A DNA stretch of 64,000 bases. Source: 2-12-FULL-60-19 sp041483675. GTDB taxonomy: Bacteria > Desulfobacterota > Binatia > UBA9968. The DNA lies in the NCBI GenBank assembly GCA_041483675.1, contig JBGPGE010000011.1, forward strand, positions 1 through 64,000, written 5' to 3'. Positions 1-6,616 of this stretch are shown piece by piece; the first letter of the stretch is position 1; each line of letters begins with the position of its first letter. The notes beneath the pieces were generated by a model, which was given only the letters and a program-made list of their open reading frames with translations, did no database searches and was not told the DNA's origin. The translations under genes were made by a program, and so were the position numbers.

Positions 1-95
1 AAATCGCGCTCAGTCGCCGATCATTTCGAGGAATTGCGTTTACTTGCCGAGTGATACCAACCCGATCAACCAGCCACAGGATGAAAAAGGCCATC

Positions 96-527
96 TCACC
101 TGTTTCGATCTTCAGATCGGCAGAGTTCTGTGGACCTCCAATGCGCCGCAGTCGAGGGGCGCAGCTCGGCATTTTCTAGTTGGGCGCGCGTGAGACCGAT
201 GGATTCGGCGAAGCGGATCGCCAGTTCGTTGTGGCCGGCGGTGCCCGTGTCCATGCCGCGGGTCTCTTCCTCGACCACGCCCCAAAGTTTGCGCGCGATC
301 TCCGGATCGCTGCACGCGAGATACCGCATCATCGCGATGCGCGGCACGGCGGCGCGGAACTGATAGTCCTGGATCGCCCAGGCGCGGACCTGTTTCATGG
401 TCGCCGTGCCGTTGCATACCGCCTTTAAAAAGGGATGCTTGATGCGAATCTTGGGAAATGCCTGAATCTCTTTTTTTAACTGTTGCACGAATTCCGCCGA
501 TGAAATCACTGCTGACTGCGTAGCCAT
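96..527 (-). CDS. Truncated TenA/PqqC-like iron-containing redox enzyme family protein
   Basis: The 143-residue product starts with the helical pattern of the TenA/PqqC/haem-oxygenase-like fold: a KHPFLKAVCNG stretch, then WAIQDYQF and EEETRGMDTGTAGH, the last carrying the Glu and His typical of the metal-binding core. Family members are about 220-250 residues, so the C-terminal half is missing. Similarity seems to stop near residue 128 (AELRPSTAAH) and the last 15 residues look unrelated. The break lies about 20 bp from a sequence (80-96) resembling the left end of the 129-bp mini-element found at 4102 and 9565. It is followed on the same strand, about 20 bp away, by the end of the gap before the aldolase gene and is probably its operon partner. 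I infer a decayed gene. A functional short protein cannot be excluded. Confidence 0.55.
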   Translation of the reverse strand: MATQSAVISSAEFVQQLKKEIQAFPKIRIKHPFLKAVCNGTATMKQVRAWAIQDYQFRAAVPRIAMMRYLACSDPEIARKLWGVVEEETRGMDTGTAGHNELAIRFAESIGLTRAQLENAELRPSTAAHWRSTELCRSEDRNR

Positions 528-545
528 CGTTTTCCTCCCTAATTC

Positions 546-1265
546 CTAATCCCTGTTTTTCAATCGGCTGACATAATACTCCCAGCCGCGCGCGGGAAAA
601 CGCTCGTCGGCGCTGAAGGTGTCCAATTCCTGGGCGCTGAGATACTTCGGCTCGCCGTGGAGCAGCGCCAGATGGGCCAGCTCGCCCAGCTTGGCGAGAC
701 GGATCGTCCGCTGCACCGCCTGCTCGATGCTCGCGCCGACCACCGTGTCGCCGTGGGCGCGCATCAACACCACGGGTCCATCGCCCAAAGTCCTGGCTAA
801 AAGCTCGCCGCGCTCCATCGTCCGCACCAGTCCCGCCGCTTCATAGACCGGCGGGCCGTCGGCGGAGAGAAATTTTCCGTAATGGTGGAGCGGCCGGAGC
901 TTGACCGGCAACACGCTGAAGAGCGTGCTCCAGACCGAGTGCGTATGGCAGACGGCCACGACGTCGGGCCGCGCCTTGAGAATGCAGGCGTGTATCGGCC
1001 ATTCGTTCGGCGGCGGCTCCGCGCCGCCGAGATATTTGCCGCTGAAGTCGAGCATGATCAGCCGCTCGACCGTCGCGCAGCCCGGACTCACGTTGGCGAT
1101 TGTCAGAAACGCGTCGGCGCCCCACACGCGCGCAGCGACGTGGCCGTAGCCGTCCGTAATCCCTTCATGGTCGAGAATGTGGCAGGCGGCGACCAACGTG
1201 CGCTTGATCTCGTCCAGTTCTAGGGAGTCAAAAACAGGCGTACCCGCTCGCGCTGAAGAGGCCAT
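546..1265 (-). CDS. Class II aldolase/adducin family protein
   Basis: A 239-residue class II aldolase/adducin fold protein, the usual length for this cytoplasmic zinc-dependent family (fuculose-phosphate aldolase, ribulose-phosphate 4-epimerase and related decarboxylases). The metal-binding histidines are visible as CHTHS (His107, His109) and MRAHG (His171). An acidic residue sits in NEWPIH (Glu88) at the expected catalytic position, and the N-terminal HEGITDGYGHVAAR motif is typical. I chose the ATG at 1265 over the upstream one at 1373 because GGAGG lies five bases before it and family similarity begins there. The substrate cannot be read from the sequence. It is read divergently from the HEAT-repeat gene. 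Confidence 0.85.
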   Translation of the reverse strand: MASSARAGTPVFDSLELDEIKRTLVAACHILDHEGITDGYGHVAARVWGADAFLTIANVSPGCATVERLIMLDFSGKYLGGAEPPPNEWPIHACILKARPDVVAVCHTHSVWSTLFSVLPVKLRPLHHYGKFLSADGPPVYEAAGLVRTMERGELLARTLGDGPVVLMRAHGDTVVGASIEQAVQRTIRLAKLGELAHLALLHGEPKYLSAQELDTFSADERFPARGWEYYVSRLKNRD

Positions 1266-1421
1266 GATTCCTCCGGGATTTAAACTTAAATTCGCCGCAG
1301 TCGTCTGGGCGAATCTATTAAGCGGCTTTACGTGTGTCAAGTGGCGCTGAGTGCAAGCAGTCTTGACATGCAAGACAAGCGACAGCTATTCTCCTTCGCT
1401 ACAGACTTCGAGGCTGCACGT

Positions 1422-3047
1422 ATGGATAACATTCTTCCGAAATTACTTACTTTAGTCGAAAAGGGTACGGTCGAGCAGCGCTGCGCGGCGCTGCTCGTCT
1501 TGGCCGCTCTCAAGTTGCAGAATGCCGGGATTCTCAAAACCGTCGCGGCGGCGCTGGACCATGCGAACCCGCTGCTGCGAGACTTCGCGCTCCGCTACTT
1601 CGAGGAAGTCGAGCCTAAGACGGTCATTTCCCTGTTGCCCAAATTTCTCGAAGATCCGGACAAAGACGTGCAGGAACGGGCGGCCCGTCTGCTCACCAAG
1701 GCCGGCCAGGTGGCGGTCCAGCCGCTGCTTGAGCGCGCACCTTCCGCCTCGCGCGCGTGGCAGTTGAACGCGGCCCGCGTCCTCTCAGCCGTGCGCGGAA
1801 AAGCGGCGTTGACGGGATTGCTGCGGATGCTCGTCGGTGGAACGGACGAATTCAACAAGGCGGTGTGCGATCTCATGACGCCGGCGCTGCGCGACATGAA
1901 TCCCAAAGAGGTGGAACAGCTCTACGACGAAGTCGAGAAATTCGCCGCGAAGCTGGACGCCAAAGAACAACGGCCCGCTGTCGTCTCCGCGATGCGCCTC
2001 CTGGGGCAGCTCGGTTTCGCGAAAGCTCGCCGCTGGCTCTTTCGCTTCGTTGGCCCCGAACATCACCCTGCGCTCCGCTCCCACGCTTTGGTCGCGTTGC
2101 TCCACTGCCTGGCAAAAGAGGAGTTGCACAAGGACGAATATGCCAGGCTCTTTTCCCTGCTGGAAGAGAAAGAACTCTCCGAGGTCACGCGATTGGCGCT
2201 CGACCTGCTCGACGCCCATCCGCTTCCGGAAGACTCGCGCTCGCTGCTGTCTCGTCTCGTGGAGAGCCCGCACGAGGCCGTAAAGCAGTTCGCGCTGCGG
2301 CGGATGGGAGATTTCGGCTCGGCGGCGACCGTGCGCACGCTGGTGCAGCAGTTGGGCGATCCCGACTACCGGCGCCGCGACATCGCCGCGGTTTCGCTGC
2401 ACAAGATTCCCGAAGCCCGCGCCGCGCTCATCAAAGAGCTGATCGAGTGCGACAACCCGAGCAAGGCCTGGACCATCGCCGAGATTTTGCCTTCGCACGA
2501 GGGAAAATGGCGGCAGGACACGTTGACTGCGCTATGGAAACGGCTGCAAGCGGCGGTCGAGGCCGAAGACCGGATTCAGGCGTCTTTTCTGCACGTGCTC
2601 AAGCACGCGAGCGCCGAGTACGTTTACGAGCAGCTCGCCGATCAGGGCGCACGCCTCGTCAAGGCCAAGAAGTACAAAGAGGCGCTCGGGTTTCTCACGC
2701 CGCTGAAAGAGTTTCCCGCGTTCAAGCCGGAAGATAAATTCCGCCTTGCCCTGGCGCAGCTCAAACTGCATTCTCACACCGTCGCGCCCGCAAGCCACCG
2801 TCACGAGCCGGCCGTAGAGCTGCTCAGCGATCTCTACCGCGACTCCGCCTACCCGGTGTTCGAGACGTTGAGAAAAGAAAAGAGCCTCGCCCCCGAGGAT
2901 TTCTTCTATGCAGGCTTCAGTCTGGTCGAGCGCCCCGGCGACGAGCGCAATCTTGGAAAGAGTTTATTGGAGCATGTGGCAGCCAAGGTCCCACGTACGA
3001 AAATCGGCAAGGGCGCGAAGAATAAGCTCAAGCTGCTGAAGTGGTGA
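1422..3047 (+). CDS. HEAT-repeat protein whose 3' end seeds a cassette array
   Basis: About 541 residues made almost entirely of paired amphipathic helices of HEAT/armadillo type (for example residues 5-130 and 220-360), followed by a more TPR-like helical region and a basic tail ending KNKLKLLKW. Such alpha-solenoids are protein-binding scaffolds. No catalytic motif, signal peptide or membrane segment is visible, so it is probably cytoplasmic. The start at 1422 begins the first clear helix (MDNILPKLL); upstream in-frame starts at 1332 and 1368 lack ribosome-binding sites. Its last 39 codons, stop included, recur four more times downstream with mostly synonymous changes (see repeat entries), so the gene acts as an insertion landing site whose reading frame is kept intact. 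Function unknown. Confidence 0.8.
   Translation: MDNILPKLLTLVEKGTVEQRCAALLVLAALKLQNAGILKTVAAALDHANPLLRDFALRYFEEVEPKTVISLLPKFLEDPDKDVQERAARLLTKAGQVAVQPLLERAPSASRAWQLNAARVLSAVRGKAALTGLLRMLVGGTDEFNKAVCDLMTPALRDMNPKEVEQLYDEVEKFAAKLDAKEQRPAVVSAMRLLGQLGFAKARRWLFRFVGPEHHPALRSHALVALLHCLAKEELHKDEYARLFSLLEEKELSEVTRLALDLLDAHPLPEDSRSLLSRLVESPHEAVKQFALRRMGDFGSAATVRTLVQQLGDPDYRRRDIAAVSLHKIPEARAALIKELIECDNPSKAWTIAEILPSHEGKWRQDTLTALWKRLQAAVEAEDRIQASFLHVLKHASAEYVYEQLADQGARLVKAKKYKEALGFLTPLKEFPAFKPEDKFRLALAQLKLHSHTVAPASHRHEPAVELLSDLYRDSAYPVFETLRKEKSLAPEDFFYAGFSLVERPGDERNLGKSLLEHVAAKVPRTKIGKGAKNKLKLLKW
2931..3047 (+). repeat. Repeat copy R0: 3' end of the HEAT gene
   Basis: These 117 bp encode RPGDERNLGK... 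to the stop of the HEAT gene and are the intact, in-use copy of a sequence repeated at 3981-4097, 5101-5148, 6039-6155 and 6617-6732. Weaker similarity may reach upstream to the Tyr-Ala-Gly codons at 2907-2915, since R1 and R4 are preceded by similar bases. The copies differ largely at third codon positions. Confidence 0.9.
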
Positions 3048-3061
3048 GTGGTACTGTTTGG

Positions 3062-3271
3062 TTAGGCCCTACGGGCCTGCTTGTGTTTTGCGATCAGCTC
3101 CCGGATCGTTGGAACAAGTTCTCTAGGCACTTCCATGACGGTTTGAGTCGAGTCCTCGTAAGCCGCCTCGTCTTCAGCAACCGCCTGTTCGTCCGTCTGT
3201 TGCTCGTAATGTTCGAGCACGCGAGCCACCCTTTGCTCGTCCCACCCGGCTGGAAACTTACTCTGTTTCAT
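3062..3271 (-). CDS. Small antitoxin-like partner of a DUF4258-type toxin
   Basis: A 69-residue acidic-to-mixed helical protein (QSKFPAGWDEQRVARVLEHYE, then a run of Glu/Asp, then ELVPTIRELIAKH) of a type found as the second gene of short two-gene modules in soil bacteria. Its ATG overlaps the stop of the preceding toxin-like gene by four bases (3268-3271), the translational coupling usual in type II toxin-antitoxin operons. It is the distal gene of cassette A and ends 15 bp from the HEAT stop codon, converging on it. The antitoxin role is inferred from size, pairing and overlap. I cannot name a characterised family. Confidence 0.65.
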   Translation of the reverse strand: MKQSKFPAGWDEQRVARVLEHYEQQTDEQAVAEDEAAYEDSTQTVMEVPRELVPTIRELIAKHKQARRA

Positions 3272-3555
3272 TTCCTTCCTTTCTTGCGTAAGCGTCTTCG
3301 ATACGCAAATAACGGCTTTCCTCGAAGCTCATATGCTGTGACTACAAATACGCTCGCCGGTTCGGGGTCTGGAACATAAATGATCCGAAGGTAACGGCCC
3401 TGTCGGGTCTTGCCAATCGCCACCCGGGAGCCTTCCCGTCCCGGCCGATCCTCGGCTGGATTTGTAAGTATCTCTACAACTTCACCTTCCTCCACGCCGT
3501 GTCTATGAATGTGGGGAGCTTCAGTTTCGGGATCAACATAGAAGCGAAGGTTCAT
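3268..3555 (-). CDS. DUF4258/RelE-fold-like toxin candidate
   Basis: A 95-residue protein beginning MNLRFYVDPETEAPHIHRHGV, with central EVVEIL and YLRIIYVPD segments and a basic end (YRRRLRKKGRK). The order (N-terminal strand, histidine-containing helix, then LRIIY and VFVVTAYEL strands) matches DUF4258-type compact nuclease folds related to BrnT/RelE, which act as ribosome- or RNA-directed toxins. It is the first gene of a two-gene operon with the overlapping 3062-3271 gene. Toxin activity is an inference from fold and pairing. It could also be a regulatory protein that has lost activity. Confidence 0.65.
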   Translation of the reverse strand: MNLRFYVDPETEAPHIHRHGVEEGEVVEILTNPAEDRPGREGSRVAIGKTRQGRYLRIIYVPDPEPASVFVVTAYELRGKPLFAYRRRLRKKGRK

Positions 3556-3637
3556 TCCGTTGAATTACAACATTAGAGCAATCGGTCATGCCGCCAGACA
3601 CGTCGCTGGCTAGGATACCCTCCGAGACCAGGGGGAG

Positions 3638-3724
3638 TCAATCACACCTCTCGGCGCTGCGTTGCCATTTTCTGCGAAGCTGTTCCGCCACTTCCGCAAA
3701 GCGGGCTGTTGTGCGATGCTTCAC
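3638..3724 (-). pseudogene. Remnant start of a RelE-type toxin gene
   Basis: A GTG overlaps the TGA of the antitoxin at 3721-3921 and opens a 28-codon frame beginning VKHRTTARF, the way RelE-family toxins that follow this antitoxin usually start. After roughly nine codons the sequence loses resemblance and stops. In the sister cassette (6171-6359) the same five-codon start is joined to a different coding sequence. I read this as a toxin gene cut near its 5' end by recombination. Confidence 0.45.
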
Positions 3725-3921
3725 AGGTCCTTGAGAGTTCTGTTGGCTTTCTCGTCGAGCGCCTCACGCACCAGGAAATCAAGCCTTCCCGCCTCAGAGT
3801 CGGCTTCGATCTCCTTGTCCCATCTCTCCCACTCTTTTTCCGACAGCCACCGGACAAGCTCGCTAAACTCCTCCTTGGGAAGTCCCTCGATTTCCGTTTT
3901 GAGCTTTTCTACCTTCGACAT
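3721..3921 (-). CDS. Small antitoxin (cassette A copy), orphan
   Basis: A 66-residue acidic helical protein: SKVEKLKTEIEGLP, EFSELVRWLSEKEWERWDKEIE, then EAGRLDFLVREALDEK. This form is common as the first gene of RelE/ParE-type toxin-antitoxin operons: an N-terminal DNA-binding part and a C-terminal toxin-binding helix. The start at 3921 is preceded by a perfect palindrome (3928-3942), a likely autoregulatory operator; ATGs further upstream would run through that palindrome. The toxin gene that should follow is only a remnant, so this is an orphan antitoxin. It is nearly identical to the product of 6356-6556, within a shared 254-bp block. Confidence 0.7.
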   Translation of the reverse strand: MSKVEKLKTEIEGLPKEEFSELVRWLSEKEWERWDKEIEADSEAGRLDFLVREALDEKANRTLKDL

Positions 3922-3927
3922 GGCCTT

Positions 3928-3942
3928 ATGATGCCACATCAT
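3928..3942. promoter_or_regulatory. Palindromic operator before antitoxin (cassette A)
   Basis: Perfect inverted repeat ATGATG-CCA-CATCAT, seven bases upstream of the antitoxin ATG. Antitoxins of this size usually repress their own operon by binding such a dyad. The function is inferred. Confidence 0.5.
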
Positions 3943-3980
3943 ACCTATGCTGGCAACGTGCAGCAACGCGTGGAAACACG

Positions 3981-4097
3981 CGCCCCGGCGAAGAGCGCAA
4001 CCTGGGAAAAAGTTTATTGGAGCACGTCGCGGCAAAAGTTCCACGGACCAAGATCGGCAAGGGCGCGAAGAATAAGCTGAAGCTGCTGAAGTGGTAA
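3981..4097 (+). repeat. Repeat copy R1 of the HEAT 3' end
   Basis: 117 bp, the same length as R0. It encodes the same 38 residues with one conservative change (Asp to Glu) and about a dozen synonymous differences, ending in TAA rather than TGA. It has no start codon of its own in frame. It closes cassette A. Confidence 0.9.
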
Positions 4098-4101
4098 ACT
4101 G

Positions 4102-4230
4102 AGAGCCCGATGAAAAAGGCCCATCTGCGTCGTTGCGCTTGAATCGCCTCGCTCGACGTACGTGAAGAGTACGCCTGCGCTCGTCGATCCGGCGCGCGCC
4201 TTGCATCTGGGACCTTTTTGATCAGGCTCT
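4102..4230. mobile_element. 129-bp palindromic mini-element, copy 1
   Basis: The left end (4102-4128, beginning AGAGCCCGATGAAAAAGG) matches the reverse complement of the right end (4203-4230, ending CTTTTTGATCAGGCTCT) over about 27 bp with few mismatches. The core contains a GTAC-rich dyad (near CGTACGTGAAGAGTACG). Length and layout equal the copy at 9565-9693. It encodes nothing recognisable and resembles a non-autonomous MITE or REP-type element. It starts five bases after repeat R1. Confidence 0.8.
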
Positions 4231-4300
4231 AAGAAGTGGCCTTTCGGCGATCTGTTGGAAGTCTGGACTGTAAAGATCGAGAGTCTGCGCTCGGCCTCCT
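4214..4300 (+). repeat. Decayed duplicate of the phd leader and start
   Basis: From the right end of the mini-element onward (TTTTTGATCAGGCTCTAAGAAG) this stretch parallels 4751-4830, including the first codons of the Phd-type antitoxin. Here the ATG is lost (TGTAAAGATCGAGAG against GTATGAAGATCGAAAG). It is a dead copy of the antitoxin 5' end, so the leader plus element end was duplicated inside cassette B. Confidence 0.7.
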
Positions 4301-4317
4301 TCTCCAAGTAATTGCTA

Positions 4318-4343
4318 GTTGCGTAGTTGCGCAAGTACGCAAC
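4318..4343. repeat. 26-bp palindrome with GTTGCGTA arms
   Basis: GTTGCGTA and TACGCAAC form perfect 8-bp arms around a partly symmetric centre containing TTGCGCAA. A similar TTGCGCA-AA-TGCGCAA dyad occurs at 40111-40126. No gene is attached and the role is unknown. Confidence 0.5.
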
Positions 4344-4458
4344 ATGACCGAGTGACGGGAGCGACGCCAGAAAACCCCGACGGGTCGTTTGTCGCGCCGC
4401 AGCGAATGAGGATTGTATCCGTGTGAGGCTGTGGGATAACTAAGCGAGGTATCGGACG

Positions 4459-4671
4459 ATGGCTAAAGTGCTTACTGAACAAGAGTTGTGCAAAAAGGCG
4501 GTTAGAATCCTGGCCGACAATCTTGGCCCTGTGGAGGCACTGCGTTTCCTTGCATCGGTTTCTCGCGAACCGTTCGACTACCAGAAGTGGCGGAAACAGT
4601 ATTTTTCTCAATACAACGTGGATAACTTGTTAGCTGAAGTTCGAAAGCATCAGAGCAGCAAGAGTTCTTGA
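4459..4671 (+). CDS. Small hypothetical protein of cassette B
   Basis: A 70-residue protein: a helical N-terminus (LTEQELCKKAVRILADNLGP) followed by VEALRFLASVSREPFDYQKWR and a polar tail. I know this pattern only as short uncharacterised proteins, often beside toxin genes in environmental genomes. There is no signal peptide or membrane helix. It sits alone on the plus strand between two mini-element ends, with no partner gene. An antitoxin-like role is a guess from size and context. Confidence 0.55.
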   Translation: MAKVLTEQELCKKAVRILADNLGPVEALRFLASVSREPFDYQKWRKQYFSQYNVDNLLAEVRKHQSSKSS

Positions 4672-4700
4672 GCGTCAGCCTCCCCCCTCTTCGTCGAGAG

Positions 4701-4765
4701 CCTCGCGCGCCTGGCATCTGGGAACCTTCGGCTTAGCTCAGGTCAGGCCTTTTTGATCAGGCTCT
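4701..4765. mobile_element. Degenerate right end of the mini-element
   Basis: GGCATCTGGGAACC, then an interruption, then CCTTTTTGATCAGGCTCT at 4748-4765 match the right end of the 129-bp element (4203-4230, 9666-9693). No left end is present. This is a solo-end fragment lying just upstream of the Phd-type gene. Confidence 0.55.
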
Positions 4766-4804
4766 AAGAAGCTGGTTTTCAGCGATCGGTTAGGAGTTTG
4801 AAGT

Positions 4805-5053
4805 ATGAAGATCGAAAGCCTGCGTGAGGTAAAGGCCAAGCTCAGCAAGATCGTCAAGGACTTGCCGTCGGAGAGATCGGTGGTGATTACCAAGAACGGA
4901 AGGCCTTGCGCGGTTCTTTTGCCCGTGACGGAAGAAACGGACCTCGAGAGCATGCTGCTGGCGCAGCGGAAAGATTTCTGGGAAATGTTTGACCGCGCCC
5001 ATAAAGAGGGCGAGAAAAAGGGCTTCACCAAACTCGAAGACCTCGGGGACTAA
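4805..5053 (+). CDS. Phd/YefM-family antitoxin, orphan
   Basis: An 82-residue protein with the Phd/YefM signature: MKIESLREVKAKLSKIVKDL, then VVITKNGRPCAVLLPV (DNA-binding N-terminal domain), and a charged C-terminal helix rich in Glu/Lys that would bind a toxin. TAGGAG lies about 9 bases before the ATG. Antitoxins of this family normally precede a RelE or Doc toxin gene. Here repeat R2 begins 47 bp after the stop and no toxin is present, so it is an orphan. It may act as a decoy antitoxin or be a relic of a cassette that lost its toxin. Confidence 0.8.
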   Translation: MKIESLREVKAKLSKIVKDLPSERSVVITKNGRPCAVLLPVTEETDLESMLLAQRKDFWEMFDRAHKEGEKKGFTKLEDLGD

Positions 5054-5100
5054 TCGGACTGCCGCCCTCTCCTGATTCCTCCTTTTCGGCAACATGCCCG

Positions 5101-5148
5101 CGCCCCGGCGACGAGCGCAACATCGGGTTGAAGCTGCTGAAGTGGTAA
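5101..5148 (+). repeat. Repeat copy R2 (internally deleted) of the HEAT 3' end
   Basis: 48 bp encoding RPGDERNIG joined to LKLLKW and a TAA stop. Compared with R0 it lacks 69 bp, exactly 23 codons, from the middle. Both outer ends of the repeat are kept and the frame is preserved. Confidence 0.8.
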
Positions 5149-5230
5149 GGCGCCTGTGCGTTCGAACGCTTCTCCAAACCCGTGAACGGTTTCGACAACT
5201 GAGACGTCGCGCTGAATCCAGTGACAGTTC

Positions 5231-5977
5231 CTAAAGCCCTTTCTCAAGGATTTCTGCTGTCAGTTCTTCAGCAAATTGATTTGAAAGCCTGTTCATTTCA
5301 TCCATAACCCTGCTATGGGTAGTTAGAATACCTCCGACTTTCTGCGATAGCATGGATTTCTCGAATTCATATTCTTTTATAATTTTTCCGCTGACAGCAC
5401 GGGTGCTTTTCCCCTTTGTATACAGGTTGAGGTGATTGAGTGGTGATTCCCAAACCAGAAACTTGTCAATCTTTATCTTAAGGAGATCGGAAGCGATCGG
5501 TCTATTGACGCACGTCTCATCAAAGCAAATTCTAGAGGTCGCAAAACTCTTCCGTGCTGCCGAGTCGAACATGGCTGAAAGGACGTTTCCAAAGGGAATT
5601 AGGATTCTGGTGTCGATGAGATTCATCCCCGACTGAGCAGCAACGGGAAGGAGCACTGGCGGTATGGCAAAAAATTGAGGTTTGTAGTTTTGAGTAAATC
5701 CTATCTGTTTTGCTTCTTCCACGTCCCAAAAAGGCCCAGAAACATTGTCCCAAACAGTTTCCTTGAACGGTCTCCCCGGAACAACCTCCTCAAATATAAT
5801 TGTCAGGTTCTGAACTGGCATTACCGAGACTTGCCGATTGAACGACGATGGATCGAGATCTTTTCTTCTGGGCAGCGTACAGGCTGTGAGCACCATTCCC
5901 GAAAGCATGAAAAGACACAGAGAGTTGATCGCGTGATAGAGACAGCCGGATATCCGAGCCTGAGCGATTTTTAGCAT
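5231..5977 (-). CDS. Predicted lipoprotein of unknown function (cassette C cargo)
   Basis: A 248-residue protein with a hydrophobic N-terminus and lipobox LTAC (Cys33), indicating an exported, lipid-anchored product. The mature part has no motif I recognise. It contains FEEVVPGRPFKETVWDNVSG and a CFDETC pair that could form a disulfide. The start at 5977 is chosen because GGGGGAG lies six bases upstream; the ATG at 5992 overlaps that site. Base composition is clearly lower in GC than the neighbours, suggesting acquisition from elsewhere. It is the only gene of the cassette between R2 and R3. It could be a TolB/peptidoglycan-related lipoprotein, but nothing visible proves it. Confidence 0.75.
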   Translation of the reverse strand: MLKIAQARISGCLYHAINSLCLFMLSGMVLTACTLPRRKDLDPSSFNRQVSVMPVQNLTIIFEEVVPGRPFKETVWDNVSGPFWDVEEAKQIGFTQNYKPQFFAIPPVLLPVAAQSGMNLIDTRILIPFGNVLSAMFDSAARKSFATSRICFDETCVNRPIASDLLKIKIDKFLVWESPLNHLNLYTKGKSTRAVSGKIIKEYEFEKSMLSQKVGGILTTHSRVMDEMNRLSNQFAEELTAEILEKGL

Positions 5978-6038
5978 GGCTCCCCCTAGCATGGCTGATT
6001 AGCTCAAATCAAGAACAACTCGCCTCTTTTCCGTCGAG

Positions 6039-6155
6039 CGCCCCAGCGAAGAGCGGAACCTGGGAAAAAGTTTATTGGAGCATGTGGCAGCCAAGGTCCC
6101 ACGTACGAAAATCGGCAAGGGCGCGAAGAATAAATTGAGGCTGCTGAAGTGGTGA
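6039..6155 (+). repeat. Repeat copy R3 of the HEAT 3' end
   Basis: 117 bp encoding RPSEERNLGK... to LRLLKW and TGA. It is also preceded by in-frame GTC GAG as in R0. The middle (CATGTGGCAGCCAAGGTCCC) is base-identical to R0, while the first third matches R1, so it looks mosaic. Confidence 0.88.
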
Positions 6156-6170
6156 TTGCCGCGTGGTTTA

Positions 6171-6359
6171 CTAACGAGTTGTCGACCGGCGGGTTTTTCT
6201 GCCAGTCCGCTCCGGCCGTTTGCCAGGTGGTCGATCAAAGACTTCGGGCTCTCTATCGGGCACCTTGGCTAAAACAGCCTCAAACTTCTTGCGAGTCCCG
6301 CGCTCGACTCTTTCCTCGACGTACTCAGCCGTGTTTCGTTTATTCGTGCGATGCTTCAC
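6171..6359 (-). CDS. Small protein with toxin-type start fused to another sequence
   Basis: A 62-residue product starting at a GTG that overlaps the antitoxin TGA (6356-6359). The first five residues (VKHRT) equal those of the toxin remnant at 3638-3724. The rest, TAEYVEERVERGTRKKFEAVLAKVP and a basic tail, resembles short uncharacterised antitoxin-like proteins of other operons. The junction falls where cassettes A and D stop being alike, so this looks like a chimera formed by recombination. Whether it is expressed is unknown. Confidence 0.5.
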   Translation of the reverse strand: MKHRTNKRNTAEYVEERVERGTRKKFEAVLAKVPDREPEVFDRPPGKRPERTGRKTRRSTTR

Positions 6360-6556
6360 AGGTCCTTGAGAGTTCTCTTGGCTTTCTCATCGAGTGCCTC
6401 ACGCGCCAGGAAATCAAGCCTTCCCGCCTCAGAGTCGGCTTCGATCTCCTTGTCCCACCTCTCCCACTCTTTTTCCGACAGCCACCGGACGAGCTCGCTA
6501 AACTCCTCTTTGGGAAGTCCGTCGATTTCCATCTTGAGTTTTTCTACCTTCGACAT
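6356..6556 (-). CDS. Small antitoxin (cassette D copy)
   Basis: A 66-residue protein almost identical to the product of 3721-3921 (substitutions such as T to M and E to D near residues 9-12, V to A near 51). It has the same RWLSEKEWERWDKEIE core. The upstream palindrome is also kept, with one arm shortened. The gene overlaps the chimeric small gene 6171-6359 by four bases, so the operon layout of a toxin-antitoxin pair is retained although the original toxin is gone. Confidence 0.7.
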   Translation of the reverse strand: MSKVEKLKMEIDGLPKEEFSELVRWLSEKEWERWDKEIEADSEAGRLDFLAREALDEKAKRTLKDL

Positions 6557-6562
6557 GGCCTT

Positions 6563-6576
6563 ATGATGCCACATCA
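6563..6576. promoter_or_regulatory. Palindromic operator before antitoxin (cassette D)
   Basis: TGATG-CCA-CATCA dyad (6564-6576) at the same position as in cassette A. The outermost base pair has been lost by an A-for-T change. Confidence 0.45.
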
Positions 6577-6616
6577 AATACGTGCTGGCAACGTGCAGCG
6601 TCATCCGAAAATCGAG

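Noticed and set aside
1757..2737. A 326-codon open frame inside the HEAT gene
   Set aside because: It is the +1 shadow of a GC-rich gene: arginine- and alanine-rich translation without a domain, while the HEAT frame shows clear repeats.
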